Source: Fidelibacterota bacterium
GTDB lineage: Bacteria > Marinisomatota > Marinisomatia > Marinisomatales > Marinisomataceae
Assembly: GCA_012963075.1 (NCBI GenBank)
Contig: DTWI01000118.1
Span: 1-7,898, forward strand
Direction of reading: 5' to 3'
DNA: 7,898 nt
Shown here piece after piece: positions 1 to 7,850 of the stretch. The notes under the pieces were generated by a model. The model worked only from the letters and a program-made list of their open reading frames with translations, was not told where the DNA came from and made no database searches. Position numbers and translations under genes: made by a program. Within the stretch, counting starts at the first letter, position 1. The number at the start of each line of letters is the position of its first letter.

Positions 1-89
1 ATCAAGAACATGGTGCCGTTTGTCTTGAAGATGGAATATTAATTGATACTTTTTCCCCAAAAAGAGATGACTTTTTAATAAGTAAGTAA
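1..89 (+). CDS. C-terminal end of a small cupin-domain protein (partial, KdgF-like)
   Basis: Reading from base 3, 28 codons remain open until TAA at 87-89; the gene's start lies outside the window. The visible tail contains an E-H-G-A-V-C-L-E-D-G stretch followed by I-D-T-F-S-P-K-R-D-D-F-L. This closely resembles the end of small single-domain cupins of the KdgF type, where the last metal-binding histidine is followed by 'ALED..V.DVFSP.RED(F/W)L'. In that family the protein is a cytoplasmic metal-binding beta-barrel; KdgF itself helps convert unsaturated uronates, but many relatives have no assigned role. The stop codon directly abuts the ATG of the TonB-dependent receptor, so co-transcription and translational coupling are likely. 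The family call rests on only 28 residues, and the substrate cannot be inferred. Confidence 0.6.
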   Translation, partial: QEHGAVCLEDGILIDTFSPKRDDFLISK

Positions 90-3002
90 ATGAATTTATT
101 TCCTTCAAAAATTAGTAATTCAATTATTTTGAATCGAAAAGAAATTTTCACAATAACATTTTTATTATTTTCATTTCTTTTTGCTGGTGAAACTGGCAAG
201 ATATCTGGAAAAGTAATTGATAAGGAAACATCACTACCGCTAGTGGGAGTAAACGTATACATTCCGGAATCAAGTTTTGGTTCAATTACAGATGATAATG
301 GTGAATTTTATATTATTAATCTCCCTCCAGAAACATACCAAGTCACAGCGAGCTATATGGGTTACAAAACTGAATTAAGAACAGATGTGAGAGTTTTTAT
401 TGATAAAACCACACACGTTGACTATTCCTTAATTAAATCAATTATAGAAGTTGATGAAGTAATTGTTTACAGTCAAAGATATGATATTATTGAACCAGAC
501 TTAACGTCAACAAAACAAAGTTATCGAATGGACGAAATGACTTCTATGCCGGGTATGAATGATATTGATGATGTAGTAAATCTCCAAGCTGACGTGGATG
601 GAGGACATTTTCGTGGCGGTCGTTCAGGGGAGGCATTATATCTTATTGATGGAAACAGTATCGTACATCCGTTATATAATTCAGCTGCTCTTGAGCCGAT
701 CACACTAGCTCTCAAGGAGGTAGAGGTATACACATCCGGATTTAGCAGTGAATACGGAAATGTCCAGTCAGGTGTTGTAAATATGGTACAGCAGGAAGGG
801 CCTGAAGTAGAGTGGCAAACTTTTGTTGAATACTCTAGATCAAACGATAGATATAAGACATGGGGTGGGAGTATATACTCCAAAGAATATAATCAATTCT
901 TCGATATGCTAAACGATCCTAACGTTTGGGCCATTCAAAGAGATCCTATTTCGGGAGTGTTATTATGGACTCATTTTGGGATTAGGTTTCCAGAAAACTA
1001 TTTGGCTCCAATAGATACAATTCCGGGTTGGCCTCCACAAATAATATTTCCTAGCTATAGTGATAGTCTAAGAACCGCAGACCTTATAAGGAAGCACTGG
1101 TTACTATCAACTCGCGAAATTGGGCTTGAGTATGAAAAACCTGACCTAAGATTTAGTATGTCTACTGGAGGTCCGCTATCAGAAAAAAATACTTTTTTCA
1201 TGGCTACTAGTTACAACGAGTCCTGGCCCTTCTTTGCTAGTTTGAACCCCAATATATCTGCTCAATTAATGACTACTTTAGTTCACAGAGTGAATAATAC
1301 AACAAAAATTAAACTCCTTGCTAATGTTGAGTGGGAAGATCAGTCGGTTATGACTTCGAACTATTATAGATGGTTTGACAGAACTATTAGTGTGTCTAGT
1401 AAAAAGAATAGATCTAATCAAATAAGTCTTGGAATTAATAAAATTATTGATCGTTCCTCATTCTTTGATATAAAAATAAATAAATTTTCAACATTTGATG
1501 CTACAGCAGTACCTCTGCTTGGTGATAGTACCTTTTCTGAAATATATAGTACTAATTCTAACTGGAGATTTTATACAGCTCCTACTGGTTATAGCGTTGG
1601 AAAAATTTTAACCACAGATAATAATGATGAAACTGAAACAACTTCTTTATCTTCTAGTTATACAAACCAATTAACTAATTACCATATGTTGAAGATGGGG
1701 CTACAGGGATATTTATATGACATTAGTGTTGATTATCGATCTGGCAGATCCAACGCTTCTTCATTAAGAATTAACAATTATAACGTTCACCCATATGAGG
1801 GTGCACTCTATATTCAAAATAAGCTTGAGTTTGAAGGTATGGTAGCAAATCTGGGGCTTCGCTATGATTTTTATAATTTTAATACGTCCTACTATAAAGA
1901 TACTTTTTCACCTTATAGAAACCCGAACTATGATGATAGCGATCCCTCAAAGGGTGATTATTATGACAAAGATCTTGCCGCAATGGAGAAAACAGATTTG
2001 GAAACAGTACTCCAACCACGTATTGGTATATCTTTTCCAGTATCAGACAAAGCTGTTTTTCATCTTAATTATGGTATATTTACTCAAAGACCACCATTCA
2101 ATTATATTTTTGGCCGAAGATTAAAGCAGGTGGCCATTCCAGATTATGAGCTATTGGGAAACCCTCTTCTTAAGCCCGAAACAACACTGGCTTACGATAT
2201 AGGCCTTATTATATCTCTCCCATTCGGTCTTGTATTAGATTTAAGTTCCTATTTGAAAGATGTAAATAACCTTTTACAATATGCAGTTTATGAAGATAAT
2301 GGTGGGAACCGGTATTTTAGGTATGATAATAGAGAATATGCAGATATTAAGGGTTTTCATCTCAATCTTGAAAAAAATGTCGGTTGGTTTAATAGTTATC
2401 TCAGATACAATTGGGAATCATCAAAAGGAAAAAGTGCCAGTGCCACTGGTGATGGTGCAAGAGCAGAATATTTTGAAAGTGATGATCAGGAAGATATATT
2501 GCCAGACCCTGAAGACATCTACCTTGATTATAATAGACTTCATAAACTTGTAGGGTCTGTCACATTTAAAACAGATTCTGACTTTGGTTTTTCGATCATG
2601 GATTTTCATCCACTATCGGACTTTTCATTCAGTGGAATATATAGATTTTCATCAGGAAGGCCATTCACATGGGACCAATCAGGTCAAGCTCTGCAAATGA
2701 GCCAGCGAACACCTAATGAAGAGAATCTTAAAGTACGTATGGAAAAAATATTTCATATCAATGAAACAAATATGAAATTTTATATTGAGATTTTTAATGT
2801 TTTAAACCAAAAGGTTTTCTCTTATAGCCGTGTCTTTGAGAGCTCGTCAAACTCTTTTAATCCTTTCATTGAAAGATATATGCTTGACCGGGAAAATATT
2901 ACTACAGATGTGAATTTTGAACCCTTTGTGACCAGTTTAGATGGGTATTTATATTCTAATCAACCGAGGTATTATAGAATGGGGCTATCTTTTGAATTCT
3001 AA
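90..3002 (+). CDS. TonB-dependent outer-membrane receptor with carboxypeptidase-regulatory-like N-terminal domain
   Basis: A 970-aa protein predicted to sit in the outer membrane and take up or bind a ligand using TonB/ExbBD energy. Residues 1-33 form a signal peptide (hydrophobic 20-32, ending F-A-G). Residues 36-112 match a carboxypeptidase-D-regulatory-like beta-sandwich: G-K-I-S-G-K-V-I-D opening, then T-D-D-N-G-E-F. Residues 121-130 (VDEVIVYSQR) resemble a TonB box. The plug spans about 139-238, with the typical RGGRSGEALYLIDG (175-188) and EYGNVQSGVVNMV (221-233). The rest is a barrel with family hallmarks QPRIGIS (642-648) and GNPLLKPET (690-698), ending in aromatic Phe. Length is usual for the family. 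ATG 90 abuts the upstream TAA and has only a weak Shine-Dalgarno; TTG at 129 would also leave a short signal peptide. It is not a clear SusC: no SusD follows. The ligand is unknown. Confidence 0.93.
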   Translation: MNLFPSKISNSIILNRKEIFTITFLLFSFLFAGETGKISGKVIDKETSLPLVGVNVYIPESSFGSITDDNGEFYIINLPPETYQVTASYMGYKTELRTDVRVFIDKTTHVDYSLIKSIIEVDEVIVYSQRYDIIEPDLTSTKQSYRMDEMTSMPGMNDIDDVVNLQADVDGGHFRGGRSGEALYLIDGNSIVHPLYNSAALEPITLALKEVEVYTSGFSSEYGNVQSGVVNMVQQEGPEVEWQTFVEYSRSNDRYKTWGGSIYSKEYNQFFDMLNDPNVWAIQRDPISGVLLWTHFGIRFPENYLAPIDTIPGWPPQIIFPSYSDSLRTADLIRKHWLLSTREIGLEYEKPDLRFSMSTGGPLSEKNTFFMATSYNESWPFFASLNPNISAQLMTTLVHRVNNTTKIKLLANVEWEDQSVMTSNYYRWFDRTISVSSKKNRSNQISLGINKIIDRSSFFDIKINKFSTFDATAVPLLGDSTFSEIYSTNSNWRFYTAPTGYSVGKILTTDNNDETETTSLSSSYTNQLTNYHMLKMGLQGYLYDISVDYRSGRSNASSLRINNYNVHPYEGALYIQNKLEFEGMVANLGLRYDFYNFNTSYYKDTFSPYRNPNYDDSDPSKGDYYDKDLAAMEKTDLETVLQPRIGISFPVSDKAVFHLNYGIFTQRPPFNYIFGRRLKQVAIPDYELLGNPLLKPETTLAYDIGLIISLPFGLVLDLSSYLKDVNNLLQYAVYEDNGGNRYFRYDNREYADIKGFHLNLEKNVGWFNSYLRYNWESSKGKSASATGDGARAEYFESDDQEDILPDPEDIYLDYNRLHKLVGSVTFKTDSDFGFSIMDFHPLSDFSFSGIYRFSSGRPFTWDQSGQALQMSQRTPNEENLKVRMEKIFHINETNMKFYIEIFNVLNQKVFSYSRVFESSSNSFNPFIERYMLDRENITTDVNFEPFVTSLDGYLYSNQPRYYRMGLSFEF

Positions 3003-5334
3003 ATTAATAATAAAGAAATTTGGATTACACACCATAAAATATCTTTGCATAATAAGTACAATTATTGCAGGTGTTCGCGAATATAAAATTCATGAAAGGG
3101 GCATGATACACCAGACACTATATAATACTGGTACGATTGGGAGACCTTGGATAGTAAATGCTGGAACGACACTTCCCCTCATGGAATGGCCACCTAGGTC
3201 TAGAACTGTGATTAATGGCGTTGAGTATGACGGGCATCACAATATTTATGGTGCAGGGGTGTATATTTCTGCCAATGAACAGGGAAGTCCAGGGATGGAA
3301 AATAGGATATACTCATTTTGTGGCGGCATTGGTACGAATTCTACTACCGAACTTCCTTATGGTAGGTGGAGTTTCCCTATTTCTATAGAAAAGATTGAAA
3401 ATTTTCCTTTACTGCCTGATGGAGAATTAAATCCCAATTACAATCCAGATGATGCAGAGGAAATAATCATAGCGAAGTGGGCCACAAATTCAGGTATTAC
3501 TGTTACAAGAACATCAAGAACTTGGTCTTACCCTGATTTTGATGATATGATAATCTATGAATATGAGCTAGAGTATACTGGGGATACAGACGGAAATCCT
3601 GCAACAATAGAAAAAACGACACCGTTGGTAGATGTCCTTTTTCATTTTAACTATGGATTTGGGCCCACTCAACTGGCTTACTTCAGATGGTATGGTGACT
3701 GGCGGTATGGTGATCCTGGGGGAATTTACAGAGCAGATTTAAGATATTCATTTGACCCTGATTATTGGCTTCTATGGAATACAAATACTCATACAACTTT
3801 TTCTGACCAAGGCGTTGAGAAATTTGCAGCAAAACCAGAACCAGATAAAGATCTATTTTTAGAGTATGCAACAACTGGATTAAATGGGGGAGGATTACTT
3901 GGTGCTGCTTGTCCAGGATATGCGATGCTGTATTGGGATACAAATCATTTAGCGATAGTAGACCCTGATGATGAAGAAAGAAACCAGTCTGATTACGAAT
4001 ATTATATGCTTAAGACCGGAGGTGGTGCTTATTTTGAAACAGATGAAAATGACCACATTCTACAACCGTGGAACATGAAATGTCAATCACCGAATACAAG
4101 AGAATCAAAGATGATTGACAGACCCTGTACCATGGATGAACGCTGGTGGACAGTGTATGGTGAACAGGGTGTTCAATCCGGGTACCCTTCAGATGGTGGT
4201 AGATATGTATTACCAAACCACCCTGAAACCGGAGAAGCAAGGACATGGAAAGGAAGGGCACGATTTGAGTGGGATGAAACTTATAATGGCGGGGGTGCAA
4301 ATCAAGGATTTGGTCCTTATGTTTTAGAGATAGGAGAAAAATTGGAATTTGCTATGGCAGAGGTGGTCGGATATGGAGGAACAGCGGGGAAAATGGCTCT
4401 TGGAGGTCAACGGAATTCTCAATTCTATGCGATCAGAGATTGGAATCGTCCAGTGGAACTGGATGGAGAAATCTTAACGGAAAATTATTTAGATGATTTT
4501 GGATATCCGGACCATATTAATTCTGATGTAATCACAGTCAACCAAGTGGCGCATAAAGCTTTTGAGGCTTATCTTGGTGAAAACATTGAATTTGATTCTA
4601 CTAGAATGGGCCCGGTGGGTGGTATGATATTTCCTGAGGATAACCCGCGGCCTTCAGATAACATTTCCAAGTACAAGATAAATGTACCTGCTCCTGCTCC
4701 TATAATAAGTGTTGAAAACACGCCATCTGCTACTGTCAAGATCTTGTGGAATAGAAACGCTGAATCTTTTGTCCACCCTAGGTTGATCGGAAATATTGAG
4801 GAGTATTTTATATTTAAGGCAGATAATGCATCTGGGCCTTGGACGATCTTGGATACAATTTTAGTTGGAGATGTAAATGGTGATAATTTATACGAGTATG
4901 AAGATACAGATCAAAACTTCAAGTTAGGCGAAACAAAGTATTTTTCTGTAACATCTGTCATGGATGATAAAATACAAAGTGGTAAAACAAATATTACTAG
5001 CCATACAAAAAATATATCGTCTGTAGAAACTATGGGTAAAGTCTACGCAGTCCCAAATCCCTTTATCTCAAATTCCGGCTTTGCAGGTGTCGGCCAAGAA
5101 AATGCAATAGGTTTTTATGGATTACCGGAACAATGCACAATAAAGATTTATAGTTATTCTGGACAATTAATTGAGACTATTGAACATGATGAGAATGTTT
5201 TTAGTACTCCCTGGTTTCAGGTGAGTCGTAATAATCAAGATATTGCTTCCGGTACTTACTACTATTATGTAACAACAGAAAAATATACCGATAATGGTGA
5301 AAGTTCATATGGAAAGATGGTAATCATAAAATGA
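2992..5334 (+). CDS. Large secreted surface protein with FN3-like and FlgD/T9SS-type C-terminal domain
   Basis: A 780-aa protein if started at TTG 2992. That start has GGGG at 2981-2984 seven bases upstream and gives a signal peptide (basic K4-K16, hydrophobic 17-26, A-G end). The frame is open back to ATG 2941, but that start lengthens the overlap with the receptor to 62 bases and spoils the signal peptide; ATG 3103 loses it. Residues 29-51 (REYKIHERG..HQTLYNTGTIGR) and 64-90 (MEWPPRSR, then GVEYDGHHN) begin a region of about 530 residues that is Trp/Tyr/Gly-rich. I recognise the style from Marinimicrobia-like secreted proteins but know no function or catalytic motif for it. Residues about 566-675 look fibronectin-III-like and include D-V-N-G-D-N-L-Y-E-Y-E-D (627-638). 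Residues 684-780 (VYAVPNPF, IYSYSGQLIETIEHD, ASGTYYYYV, GKMVIIK) match FlgD-Ig/Por-secretion-tail domains. Its stop overlaps the next start (ATGA), so coupled expression is likely. Probably exported to the cell surface. Confidence 0.87.
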   Translation: MNSKLIIKKFGLHTIKYLCIISTIIAGVREYKIHERGMIHQTLYNTGTIGRPWIVNAGTTLPLMEWPPRSRTVINGVEYDGHHNIYGAGVYISANEQGSPGMENRIYSFCGGIGTNSTTELPYGRWSFPISIEKIENFPLLPDGELNPNYNPDDAEEIIIAKWATNSGITVTRTSRTWSYPDFDDMIIYEYELEYTGDTDGNPATIEKTTPLVDVLFHFNYGFGPTQLAYFRWYGDWRYGDPGGIYRADLRYSFDPDYWLLWNTNTHTTFSDQGVEKFAAKPEPDKDLFLEYATTGLNGGGLLGAACPGYAMLYWDTNHLAIVDPDDEERNQSDYEYYMLKTGGGAYFETDENDHILQPWNMKCQSPNTRESKMIDRPCTMDERWWTVYGEQGVQSGYPSDGGRYVLPNHPETGEARTWKGRARFEWDETYNGGGANQGFGPYVLEIGEKLEFAMAEVVGYGGTAGKMALGGQRNSQFYAIRDWNRPVELDGEILTENYLDDFGYPDHINSDVITVNQVAHKAFEAYLGENIEFDSTRMGPVGGMIFPEDNPRPSDNISKYKINVPAPAPIISVENTPSATVKILWNRNAESFVHPRLIGNIEEYFIFKADNASGPWTILDTILVGDVNGDNLYEYEDTDQNFKLGETKYFSVTSVMDDKIQSGKTNITSHTKNISSVETMGKVYAVPNPFISNSGFAGVGQENAIGFYGLPEQCTIKIYSYSGQLIETIEHDENVFSTPWFQVSRNNQDIASGTYYYYVTTEKYTDNGESSYGKMVIIK

Positions 5335-6314
5335 TTAAGAATTTGCCAAAGTTATTGTTTTATTGTTTTCTTCTCGCTTGGAATAGTATAATCGCTCAGG
5401 AAACCGGATTTGATAAGGTTGGGACTACATCTTTTCAATTTTTAAAAGTTATACCAAATGCTCGTGTTGCAGCAATGGGAGATGCGTCAACATCATTAGT
5501 TATGGGCTCTGATGCTGTATTCTTTAATCCAGCTATATTTGATAGTCATCGAAAGTTTGGTTTCACGTCTTCTCAATTAAATTGGTTTCAAGATACAAAA
5601 GTTTCTAGTATTTCTATGTCATGGAATCAAAATATTTATGGAATATTTTCTATGCATATATTGAGTGTAAATATTGGAAAAATTGAGGAAACAAGGGTTG
5701 ACCATTTATTTAGAGATGAGGACGGTACTTATAATCCTGGGATCACTGGTAATTCATTCAATCCAAGCTCAGTCTCATATGGTCTAAGTTATTTACGTGA
5801 ACTAACGGATAAATTTACTTTTGGGTTTGGAGTAAAGAATGCCACAGAAGATTTAATTTATGAAAAACAATCTGTAATTATTTATGATGCTGGTTTACTT
5901 TATAACACAGGTTTTAAAACACTTAAAATAGGCACGACGTTAAATAACTTTGGGAGAGAAGTTATATTTATAGATAAATCTTATCCACTTCCTCAATCGC
6001 TTAGGATAGGGTTTTCTGGCTCCTTTTGGGGTATTAAGGATGGAATCATTGGTACATCAAATCATCATGGGTTACTTTTTTCAGCTGATCTTTCTCAAAC
6101 TCGTGATCATAGCCAACAACAACATTTAGGGTTGGAGTATACATTTAGGGAGATGATTTATTTACGCTTTGGCAGAAAATCAAATTTTGACATGGAAAAA
6201 TATACTTTTGGGTTTGGGGTGGTATTTAAAAATATTAGTGTAAACTATGCTATGAATGATTTTGGAAATGACTTAGGAAATGTTTCAAGAATAAGTATTG
6301 GAATAATAAAATGA
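5331..6314 (+). CDS. PorV/PorQ-family (UPF0164-like) outer-membrane barrel protein
   Basis: A 327-aa protein with a signal peptide (residues 1-22, cut likely after I-I-A before Q-E-T-G). The mature start carries the PorV/PorQ-family signature: G-T-T-x-x-Q-F-L-K (31-39), A-R-V-A-A-M-G-D-A (44-52), then D-A-V-F-F-N-P-A (61-68). The remainder alternates short amphipathic beta strands, as in a FadL-like 14-strand barrel. In type IX secretion, PorV carries cargo with a C-terminal sorting domain to the surface attachment complex; PorQ-type members are less well defined. The preceding gene encodes exactly such a C-terminal domain, and the ATG overlaps its TGA by four bases, which suggests a dedicated partner (inference). 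Length is usual for the wider family and shorter than classical PorV. Exact subfamily is undecided, so no symbol is given. Confidence 0.85.
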   Translation: MIKNLPKLLFYCFLLAWNSIIAQETGFDKVGTTSFQFLKVIPNARVAAMGDASTSLVMGSDAVFFNPAIFDSHRKFGFTSSQLNWFQDTKVSSISMSWNQNIYGIFSMHILSVNIGKIEETRVDHLFRDEDGTYNPGITGNSFNPSSVSYGLSYLRELTDKFTFGFGVKNATEDLIYEKQSVIIYDAGLLYNTGFKTLKIGTTLNNFGREVIFIDKSYPLPQSLRIGFSGSFWGIKDGIIGTSNHHGLLFSADLSQTRDHSQQQHLGLEYTFREMIYLRFGRKSNFDMEKYTFGFGVVFKNISVNYAMNDFGNDLGNVSRISIGIIK

Positions 6315-6340
6315 TTATTCTTAGAAATTTTCATTATTGA
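6311..6340 (+). other. Nine-codon ATG mini-ORF overlapping the end of the PorV-like gene
   Basis: The PorV-like gene ends in the same ATGA arrangement that joins it to the gene before it. The ATG at 6311-6313 opens MIILRNFHY and stops at TGA 6338-6340, sixteen bases before the next gene's TTG and just upstream of its Shine-Dalgarno. It could keep terminating ribosomes on the message toward the next start, or be chance. There is no evidence that it is translated. Confidence 0.2.
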
Positions 6341-6343
6341 GAT

Positions 6344-6349
6344 AAAAGG
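6344..6349 (+). promoter_or_regulatory. Ribosome binding site deciding the TTG start at 6357
   Basis: AAAAGG lies seven bases upstream of TTG 6357, a standard Shine-Dalgarno spacing. It favours TTG over the first in-frame ATG (6426), which lies past the signal peptide and lacks an equally good site. Confidence 0.65.
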
Positions 6350-6356
6350 TTACTAA

Positions 6357-7850
6357 TTGCAGAGATATATCTATATTTTAGTTCTACTTAATTGTGTTTT
6401 GATTGGTCAGCACAGAGGTGATCCCATGGGATTTCAGAGTATTGACAATATTTATTCTTATAATTTATTTTCACCGCTTTCTGGTATGCCAAACTCTATA
6501 TCTTCTAATGATCTTGGTGAAATGTTTGTAAACCCTGCTAGTTTGGCGTCTCTTAAAAATTCGAAACTTTCATTTAGCTTATTCTCTAATGAAAAAGAGT
6601 GGTGGGAAAGACAGGAATATAGGCCAAATCGCCAGCTAGTCACTTTACCTTTTATTTTAGAAGGGCTATTTGTCCCTAACAGAGATTATGATGGTTGGTA
6701 TGATCATGAGGCATTTCTACAGGACACCATGTATTTAGTTCAAGATCCAGATTTGGGTGCAGATGTATATGAAAAAAACGCTTCAGATTGGCAGGAAAAA
6801 AAATCTAGGGATGGTATTGATAGATTTATGATTGGGTTCCCCCTACATTATGGTGATAAGAACATTGTTTTAGCTTTTTCATTTATTAATAATCTATTAC
6901 TAGACAACTATGATAGAAACCAGACTCACCTTAATCCCCATCCTGCGTGGGATGGCTATAGTGATATGCCTGACCGAGTTACTGGTGCGGAAGATAGTAT
7001 CAGAGTAACTTGGTCAGATTATGAGAGAAATAGATTAGGCGCCCTGAATTCATGGACCTTTAATTGTTCTTATTCTTTAACGACTAACCTGAGCATTGGA
7101 TTAACCTACAATAAAATATCAGGTGATACTGATGATATGGTTCAATTAGAGACAATTGGTCATTTTGATATTTTAGAAGGATATAATACATACAAGTTTA
7201 GGTATGATTCTGAAAGGCATAATACACAAGGTACATCAAAATTCAATATATCAAACATTAGTATTGGTGGAATAATAAATGGAGAAAAATATAGGGCAGG
7301 AATCAATGTAATGCTACCACACAAAATTAAACGGCAGTGGGAGTATAATTATGTGAAGAATATGGTAGACAGTTCTTCATCTTCGATAGATAAAGGATTC
7401 GATAGGATGGATATGCCCATTACTATTTCTTATAATATCTATTTCAAACCTCATGAGAAATTTGCACTTTCTTCAAATTATATAAATCTTCCATTTAATA
7501 ATGCTGACCTTACTTATGCCGGAGATGACTCTTTGTATTCTAAATGGATAGATAAGAAACTATTTTCATTCGGACTAAGTTATTGGCTACCCTCAAACAT
7601 CATCTTAACAGCGGGGCTTCAGACAATGTCTCAATCTTACATACCGGATGGACAGGCCTTTAACAATATAGGCCCAATATCAAAAAGTATAGTTTTTGGT
7701 TTGCAATTACCGCGTTTTCCTTCTGGTGGTGTGATATCTGTTTTTTATCAGAAAAACACTTTAAAATATTATGATCTATACTTTAGCAATACAAACTGGA
7801 CATCTGAGAATTTTAACCGGTTGGATATAACCTGTTCGATTTCGTTTTAA
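6357..7850 (+). CDS. Predicted outer-membrane beta-barrel protein, FadL/PorV-like N-terminus
   Basis: A 497-codon gene with a TTG start supported by AAAAGG at 6344-6349. It encodes a short signal peptide (residues 1-17, hydrophobic 5-16, cut likely before Q18). Cys13 is preceded by L-L-N, a poor lipobox, so a lipoprotein is unlikely. Residues 41-76 (PLSGMPNSISSNDLGEMFVNPASL, then L-S-F-S-L-F) echo the 'D..a.f.NPA.l' entry of FadL/OmpP1 and PorV-type barrels. Many alternating amphipathic strands follow, with Gly-rich turns such as GLSYWLP and GLQTMSQ, and the chain ends in a strand with terminal Phe. It lies 42 bases after the PorV-like gene, on the same strand, and is probably in the same transcript. 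I cannot assign a ligand or named family. It may be a transport channel or an accessory to the secreted protein and receptor. The outer-membrane call is firm; the function is unknown. Confidence 0.75.
   Translation: MQRYIYILVLLNCVLIGQHRGDPMGFQSIDNIYSYNLFSPLSGMPNSISSNDLGEMFVNPASLASLKNSKLSFSLFSNEKEWWERQEYRPNRQLVTLPFILEGLFVPNRDYDGWYDHEAFLQDTMYLVQDPDLGADVYEKNASDWQEKKSRDGIDRFMIGFPLHYGDKNIVLAFSFINNLLLDNYDRNQTHLNPHPAWDGYSDMPDRVTGAEDSIRVTWSDYERNRLGALNSWTFNCSYSLTTNLSIGLTYNKISGDTDDMVQLETIGHFDILEGYNTYKFRYDSERHNTQGTSKFNISNISIGGIINGEKYRAGINVMLPHKIKRQWEYNYVKNMVDSSSSSIDKGFDRMDMPITISYNIYFKPHEKFALSSNYINLPFNNADLTYAGDDSLYSKWIDKKLFSFGLSYWLPSNIILTAGLQTMSQSYIPDGQAFNNIGPISKSIVFGLQLPRFPSGGVISVFYQKNTLKYYDLYFSNTNWTSENFNRLDITCSISF

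Noticed and set aside
129..131. TTG as alternative start of the TonB receptor
   Set aside because: It would give a neat short signal peptide, but no Shine-Dalgarno is visible and ATG 90 abuts the upstream stop. Kept only as an alternative.
521..883. 120-codon open frame on the - strand
   Set aside because: It lies antisense inside the plug region of the receptor and its product has no recognisable domain. Similar short frames at 2-262, 2421-2609, 3683-3943, 4010-4300 and 6458-6643 (- strand), and at 1864-2124, 2281-2553 and 4115-4327 (+ strand), are shadows of the real genes.
2941..2991. Extra N-terminal 17 codons of the secreted protein from ATG 2941
   Set aside because: They lie wholly inside the receptor's terminal strand and break the signal-peptide pattern; TTG 2992 gives a basic-hydrophobic-small-residue leader.
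90..5334. SusC/SusD pair
   Set aside because: The second protein lacks SusD features (lipoprotein signal, helical TPR-like fold) and instead has an FN3-like and a FlgD-like C-terminus.
6387..6398. Possible lipobox around Cys13 of the last barrel protein
   Set aside because: The residue before Cys is Asn and the context (L-L-N-C) does not fit a signal peptidase II site; the rest of the protein is a barrel.
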